Below, piece by piece: positions 13,481-16,312 of a stretch of DNA of 16,312 nt; position 1 is the stretch's first letter; each line of letters opens with the position of its first letter. Source of the DNA: DASXAQ01 sp036406615 (GTDB lineage Bacteria; Actinomycetota; UBA4738). The notes beneath the pieces are model-generated. The model ran no database searches, was not told where the DNA came from, and worked only from the letters and a program-made list of their open reading frames with translations. The stretch is taken from NCBI GenBank assembly GCA_036406615.1, contig DASXAQ010000015.1, positions 1 through 16,312 of the forward strand. Direction: 5' to 3'. The translations under genes and the position numbers were made by a program.

Positions 13481-13852
13481 CTACCCGGCGCTGGGGTCGT
13501 CCGTGTACAGGCCGAACGTGTTGCCCTCGGTGTCCGTGCAGGTGGCGAACCAGCCCATGGTCGGGATCGGCGTCTTCTGCTGCACCACCGACCCGCCGGC
13601 CGCCTCGACCTTGGCGATCGAGTCCTCGATGGAGTCCACGGACATCGTGAGGGTCGTCACCGACGACCGGTCGCTGCGCTGGAACAGCGCGCCGTTGATG
13701 CCCGCTTCGTCCTTGCCGGTGGTCGCCAAACCGTAGTAGTTCGGCGCGCCCGGATAGCGGTCGAACGTCCATCCGAAGACCGTCTCGTAGAAGCCCTCGG
13801 CCCGGTCGGCGTCGTCCACCGGGATCTCGAAATGCGTGGGTCGGTTCGGCAT
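13481..13852 (-). CDS. VOC-family protein (glyoxalase/bleomycin-resistance/dioxygenase-like)
   Basis: This 123-residue protein contains two beta-alpha-beta-beta-beta modules of the vicinal oxygen chelate fold. The first is HFEIPVDDADRAEGFYETVFGWTF (7-30) with NYYGL...GINGALFQ. The second is LTMSVDSIEDSIAKVEAAGGSVVQQKTPIPTMGWFATCTDTEGNTFGLYTDD (68-119). It resembles actinobacterial antibiotic- or metabolite-binding VOC proteins; possible metal ligands are H7 and nearby positions, but no activity can be assigned. ATG 13852 has GGAGGAGGG six bases upstream; the frame remains open to 13912 without family-like sequence. It is divergent from the cNMP/CBS gene and followed by the GT2 gene on the same strand. 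Confidence 0.88.
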   Translation of the reverse strand: MPNRPTHFEIPVDDADRAEGFYETVFGWTFDRYPGAPNYYGLATTGKDEAGINGALFQRSDRSSVTTLTMSVDSIEDSIAKVEAAGGSVVQQKTPIPTMGWFATCTDTEGNTFGLYTDDPSAG

Positions 13853-13926
13853 CGCGGCCCTCCTCCGTCGACGGTCGAGCGCCCACTCTACTCCGAAGTC
13901 CCGAGCGGCCATGACGTCGCGCCGCG

Positions 13927-13942
13927 CCGGACGGATGTCCGG
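13927..13942. promoter_or_regulatory. Inverted repeat in the VOC / cNMP-CBS divergent region
   Basis: CCGGAC-GGAT-GTCCGG is a 6+6 inverted repeat about 20 bases upstream of the putative -10 box of the cNMP/CBS gene, inside the 121-base divergent gap. It is a candidate regulator site, though GC-rich palindromes of this size can occur by chance. Confidence 0.3.
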
Positions 13943-13958
13943 AGCGACGCACCCTGCC

Positions 13959-13974
13959 TGGGATACTCGGCGCG
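13959..13974 (+). promoter_or_regulatory. Putative extended -10 promoter with leaderless start
   Basis: TGG-GATACT (13959-13967) resembles an extended -10 element (TGn-TAtaaT, 4 of 6 in the hexamer). It ends six bases before GTG 13974, so transcription would begin at the start codon. This explains the absence of a ribosome-binding site for the cNMP/CBS gene. No -35 box is evident. Confidence 0.4.
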
Positions 13975-15809
13975 TGGATCTGGCGGGATTCCTTGGTCGC
14001 TACCCACCGTTCGATCTCCTCGCGGCCGGCGAGTTGCAGCGCGTCGTCGAGGCCCTGCAGATCGAGTTCTTCCCACAGGACACCGTCGTCCTGGATCAAG
14101 GCGGCGAGCCGGCCAAGTGGCTGTACGTGGTTCGGAGCGGCGCCGTCGAGCTCGTGTCGAATGACTTCGTGCTGGACCACCTCGGACCCGGCGAGGTCTT
14201 CGGCCACCGTTCGCTCGTGTCCGGGTTGGGTCCCGCGTCCACGGTGCGGACCCTCGAGGACACGATCTGTTACCTGATCGATCACGACGTGGCCACGCGC
14301 GTCCTCGGGACGCCGTGGGGCCTCGCGTTCTTCTCCACGACGCTCGGCCGCCGCATCGAGCGCGCGCTGGAGGGCGCGTGGCCGGAGCGCGCCGATCCCC
14401 GGCGCATTCGCGTCGGCGCGCTGATCGAACGCCCGGCCGTGACGTGCCCGCCGGCGGCGACCGTTCGCGAGGCGGCGGAGCTCATGGTCGCGCACCGCAT
14501 CTCGTCACTGCTGATTTCGTGCGGGGAGGCATGGGGGATCGTCACCGACCGGGACCTTCGCGGCCGCGTGCTGGCAGCGGGCCGAAGCCCCGAAACGGCC
14601 GTCGGCGACGTGATGTCGTTTCCCGCCATGACGGTGGGCGCCGACGTGCCCGTGCCCGACGTGCTCGCGGCGATGCTCGACCGCGGCGTGCACCACTTCC
14701 CGGTCGTCGACGCCGCCGGCCGCCTTGCCGGAGTCGTCACCGACACGGATCTGCTGGCGCTCGAGCGCAACACCCCGATCGCGTTGAAGCGCGAGATCGA
14801 GCGCGCCGGGACGGTCGATGCCCTGGTCGACGCGGGATGCCGCCTGCCGGACGCGACGATCGCGATGGTCGACGCAAGCGTCGACCCGATCGACGTGGCC
14901 GGCGCCGTCGCCATCGCGGTCGACGCGCTCACCCGGCGGCTGCTGGAGATGGGGATCCGCGACCTGGGGGAACCGCCGGCTCCGTGGGCCTGGCTCGCGC
15001 TCGGCGGCGAGGGGCGCCACGAGCAGAGCCTGCACACCGACCAGGACAACGCGCTGGCGTACGACCCGAAGGGCGCGCCGGCCGAGGAGGTCGATCCCTA
15101 CTTCGAAGCGCTCGCCCGGCGCGTGAACGACGGCCTGGAGGCCGCCGGCATCCCGCGATGTCCCGGCGGCGTGATGGCCTCCAACCATCTGTGGCGCCGG
15201 ACGCTGGACGACTGGCGAGCGACGCTGGGCCGCTGGATGCGGGAGCCCGCGCCGGTGGACGGCGGTGTGGCCGGCATCGCGTTCGACCTTCGGGTCGTTG
15301 ACGGCACCCTGCCTGCCGAGGCCGCGCTATCTCGCGTGCTGCGCGAGGCGCCCCAGCACGGGATGTTCCTCCGGCGTATCGGCCGGGCCGCGGTCGACGT
15401 GCGGCCGCCTACCGGGTTCGTGCGCGACCTGGTCGTGCGAGACCACGGCGAGCGCGCGGGCACGCTGGACGTGACCCGCGGCGGCATCGTGCCCATCACG
15501 AACCTTGCGCGGTTCCACGCGCTGCGCGCGGGGATCACCGAGCCGCGAACGCTGCAGCGGCTTCGCGAGGCCGCGTCGATGGACCGGATGGAGGACGACG
15601 TGCGGGCCGGGTTGGAGGAGGGGTTCCGGTTGCTATGGCAGGTCCGGCTGGAGCACCAGTGCGACCAGGTTCGTCGCGGCCTCACGCCCGACGACCTCGT
15701 CGACCCGAAGGCGCTCGGCCCGATCACCCGGCGCGGCCTGAAGGAGACGTTCGGCTTCATCGATCGCGCGCAGTCGGCGCTCGCCGGCGAATTGAGCGTG
15801 CGCCGGTAG
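13974..15809 (+). CDS. cNMP-binding / tandem CBS / DUF294 nucleotidyltransferase protein
   Basis: This 611-residue cytosolic signalling protein has four parts. A cyclic-nucleotide-binding beta barrel spans ~5-115 (FFPQDTVVLDQGGEPAKWLYVVRSGAVEL, then GPGEVFGHRSL). Two CBS domains follow at ~147-200 and ~211-265 (each ending IVTDRDL or VVTDTDL). A GlnD-like DUF294 nucleotidyltransferase has GGEGRHEQSLHTDQDNAL (344-361), with the metal-binding D356-x-D358 intact. A DUF294 C-terminal helical domain covers ~430-600. In this family, binding of nucleotides to the sensor domains is thought to control a nucleotidyltransferase whose target is generally unknown. GTG 13974 gives the natural family N-terminus; the frame is open from 13836, but upstream residues are unlike the family and overlap the divergent VOC gene. 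A flavin oxidase gene follows 13 bases after the stop, as a likely operon. Confidence 0.9.
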   Translation: MDLAGFLGRYPPFDLLAAGELQRVVEALQIEFFPQDTVVLDQGGEPAKWLYVVRSGAVELVSNDFVLDHLGPGEVFGHRSLVSGLGPASTVRTLEDTICYLIDHDVATRVLGTPWGLAFFSTTLGRRIERALEGAWPERADPRRIRVGALIERPAVTCPPAATVREAAELMVAHRISSLLISCGEAWGIVTDRDLRGRVLAAGRSPETAVGDVMSFPAMTVGADVPVPDVLAAMLDRGVHHFPVVDAAGRLAGVVTDTDLLALERNTPIALKREIERAGTVDALVDAGCRLPDATIAMVDASVDPIDVAGAVAIAVDALTRRLLEMGIRDLGEPPAPWAWLALGGEGRHEQSLHTDQDNALAYDPKGAPAEEVDPYFEALARRVNDGLEAAGIPRCPGGVMASNHLWRRTLDDWRATLGRWMREPAPVDGGVAGIAFDLRVVDGTLPAEAALSRVLREAPQHGMFLRRIGRAAVDVRPPTGFVRDLVVRDHGERAGTLDVTRGGIVPITNLARFHALRAGITEPRTLQRLREAASMDRMEDDVRAGLEEGFRLLWQVRLEHQCDQVRRGLTPDDLVDPKALGPITRRGLKETFGFIDRAQSALAGELSVRR

Positions 15810-15822
15810 GCGCCGGGACCGC

Positions 15823-16312
15823 ATGGAACGGGCCGACGTGGTGGTCGTGGGCGCAGGGGCCATGGGCTCCGCGACGGCCCGAGCGCTCGGCGAGCGCGGC
15901 GTCGACACCGTCCTGCTCGAGCAGTTCACGGTGGGCCACGGTCGCGGGTCCTCGCACGGCGCGACGCGCATCTTCCGATTCGCCTACCAGGACTCCGACT
16001 ACGTGCGGATGGCGATGCGGGCCGAACGCGCGTGGTGGGACCTCGAAGCCGCGTCCGGCGAGACGCTGCTCGTCCGGACCGGCGGCGTGGACGCCGGGCC
16101 CGGCGCGCAGGCGTGCGCCGACGCCATGGCGGCGTGCGACGCCGAGCACGAATGGTTGTCGAGGGCGGCGGCGTCCGCGGCGTACCCCGACATCGACTTC
16201 GAGGGGTACGACCGGGTGCTTCGCCATCCCGCGGCCGGCGTGTGCCTGGCGGCTCGCGCGGTCGCGGCCCAAGTTCGGTTGGCGCGGATGGCGGGCGTGT
16301 CGGTGCGCGAGG
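15823..16312 (+). CDS. FAD-dependent oxidase, sarcosine/N-methyl-L-tryptophan oxidase-like (3' end outside window)
   Basis: The visible 163 residues belong to the DAO superfamily of flavin amine oxidases, which oxidise N-methyl or secondary amines to imines, producing H2O2. The dinucleotide-binding motif VVVVGAGAMGSATARALGERGVDTVLLEQ (6-34) contains GxGxxG (10-15) and the acidic residue E33 that binds the ribose. GHGRGSSHGATRIFRFAYQDSDYVRMAMRA (38-67) closely follows the monomeric sarcosine oxidase/MTOX pattern (SSHG...RI.R.AY). The residues that usually bind FAD covalently lie beyond the right edge. ATG 15823 is supported by conservation; the ribosome-binding site is weak (GGGAC). It is 13 bases after the cNMP/CBS gene, so probably co-transcribed. 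The exact substrate is undetermined. Confidence 0.85.
   Translation, partial: MERADVVVVGAGAMGSATARALGERGVDTVLLEQFTVGHGRGSSHGATRIFRFAYQDSDYVRMAMRAERAWWDLEAASGETLLVRTGGVDAGPGAQACADAMAACDAEHEWLSRAAASAAYPDIDFEGYDRVLRHPAAGVCLAARAVAAQVRLARMAGVSVRE

Noticed and set aside
10429..13650. A 1073-codon open frame on the plus strand
   Set aside because: It spans the MFS gene out of frame, crosses selC and runs antisense to the GT2 gene. Its product is arginine/proline/alanine-rich with no domain, as expected from stop-poor GC-rich DNA.
13836..13973. N-terminal extension of the cNMP/CBS protein
   Set aside because: It would overlap the start of the divergent VOC gene, and its residues are unlike the family. 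The conserved part begins at GTG 13974.
1..16312. CRISPR arrays, transposons, rRNA or prophage
   Set aside because: Reading both strands I found no spaced direct repeats, transposase or integrase-like proteins, or rRNA segments.

Overview
The window is very GC-rich DNA (visibly well above 65%; not computed) with strong third-position G/C bias. Genes are tightly packed, GTG starts are common, and some genes seem to lack a Shine-Dalgarno sequence and sit directly downstream of a -10-like box. Several families are typical of actinobacteria: a DUF6458-type small membrane protein, a lysine/arginine-rich protein with a Rho-N-like tail, and a DUF5937-type winged-helix regulator beside an MFS exporter. 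I read it as a chromosomal segment of an actinobacterium, possibly an environmental or deep-branching lineage. The genus cannot be named from the sequence. No transposase, integrase, CRISPR array or phage gene is visible, and no stretch longer than about 180 bases lacks a gene.

Layout. (1) 2-4105, plus strand: an enolase-superfamily (mandelate-racemase-like) enzyme open to the left edge, an SDR oxidoreductase with a hydrophobic C-terminal tail, and a GH15 glucoamylase/trehalase-like hydrolase, probably one carbohydrate operon. (2) 4107-5325, minus strand: a Rho-N-like basic protein, a universal-stress-like protein and a DUF6458-type membrane protein, with hairpins before the last. (3) 5505-6182, plus: a LuxR-type regulator whose receiver domain has lost its phosphorylation residues, followed by a very strong hairpin. 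(4) 6355-9366, plus: a textbook promoter driving an ArsR/SdpR-type repressor, an AHSA1/SRPBCC protein and a PhnB-like VOC protein, followed by a 14-TM DHA2 drug exporter. (5) 9430-11743: a DUF5937-type regulator (minus) divergent from a 12-TM-class MFS exporter (plus). (6) 11684-11777, minus: a tRNA-Sec gene (selC) with UCA anticodon, long variable arm and encoded CCA. It lies antisense to the 3' end of the MFS gene, and the MFS stop codon TGA is the exact complement of the anticodon. (7) 11845-13852, minus: a processive membrane GT2 glycosyltransferase and a small VOC protein. (8) 13974-16312, plus: a cNMP-binding/CBS/DUF294 nucleotidyltransferase protein, then the N-terminal part of a sarcosine/N-methyltryptophan-oxidase-like flavoenzyme cut by the right edge.

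Most genes are ordinary accessory metabolism, stress and efflux functions. The most distinctive feature is selC: the genome should use selenocysteine, although no selA, selB, selD or selenoprotein gene is present here, and the gene overlaps a protein-coding frame on the opposite strand. I do not see a convincing new multi-gene system. The leads worth checking are the selC/MFS overlap, the degenerate-receiver regulator, the palindromes in the 4.4-5.4 kb region and the unassigned sugar(-acid) operon at the left end.
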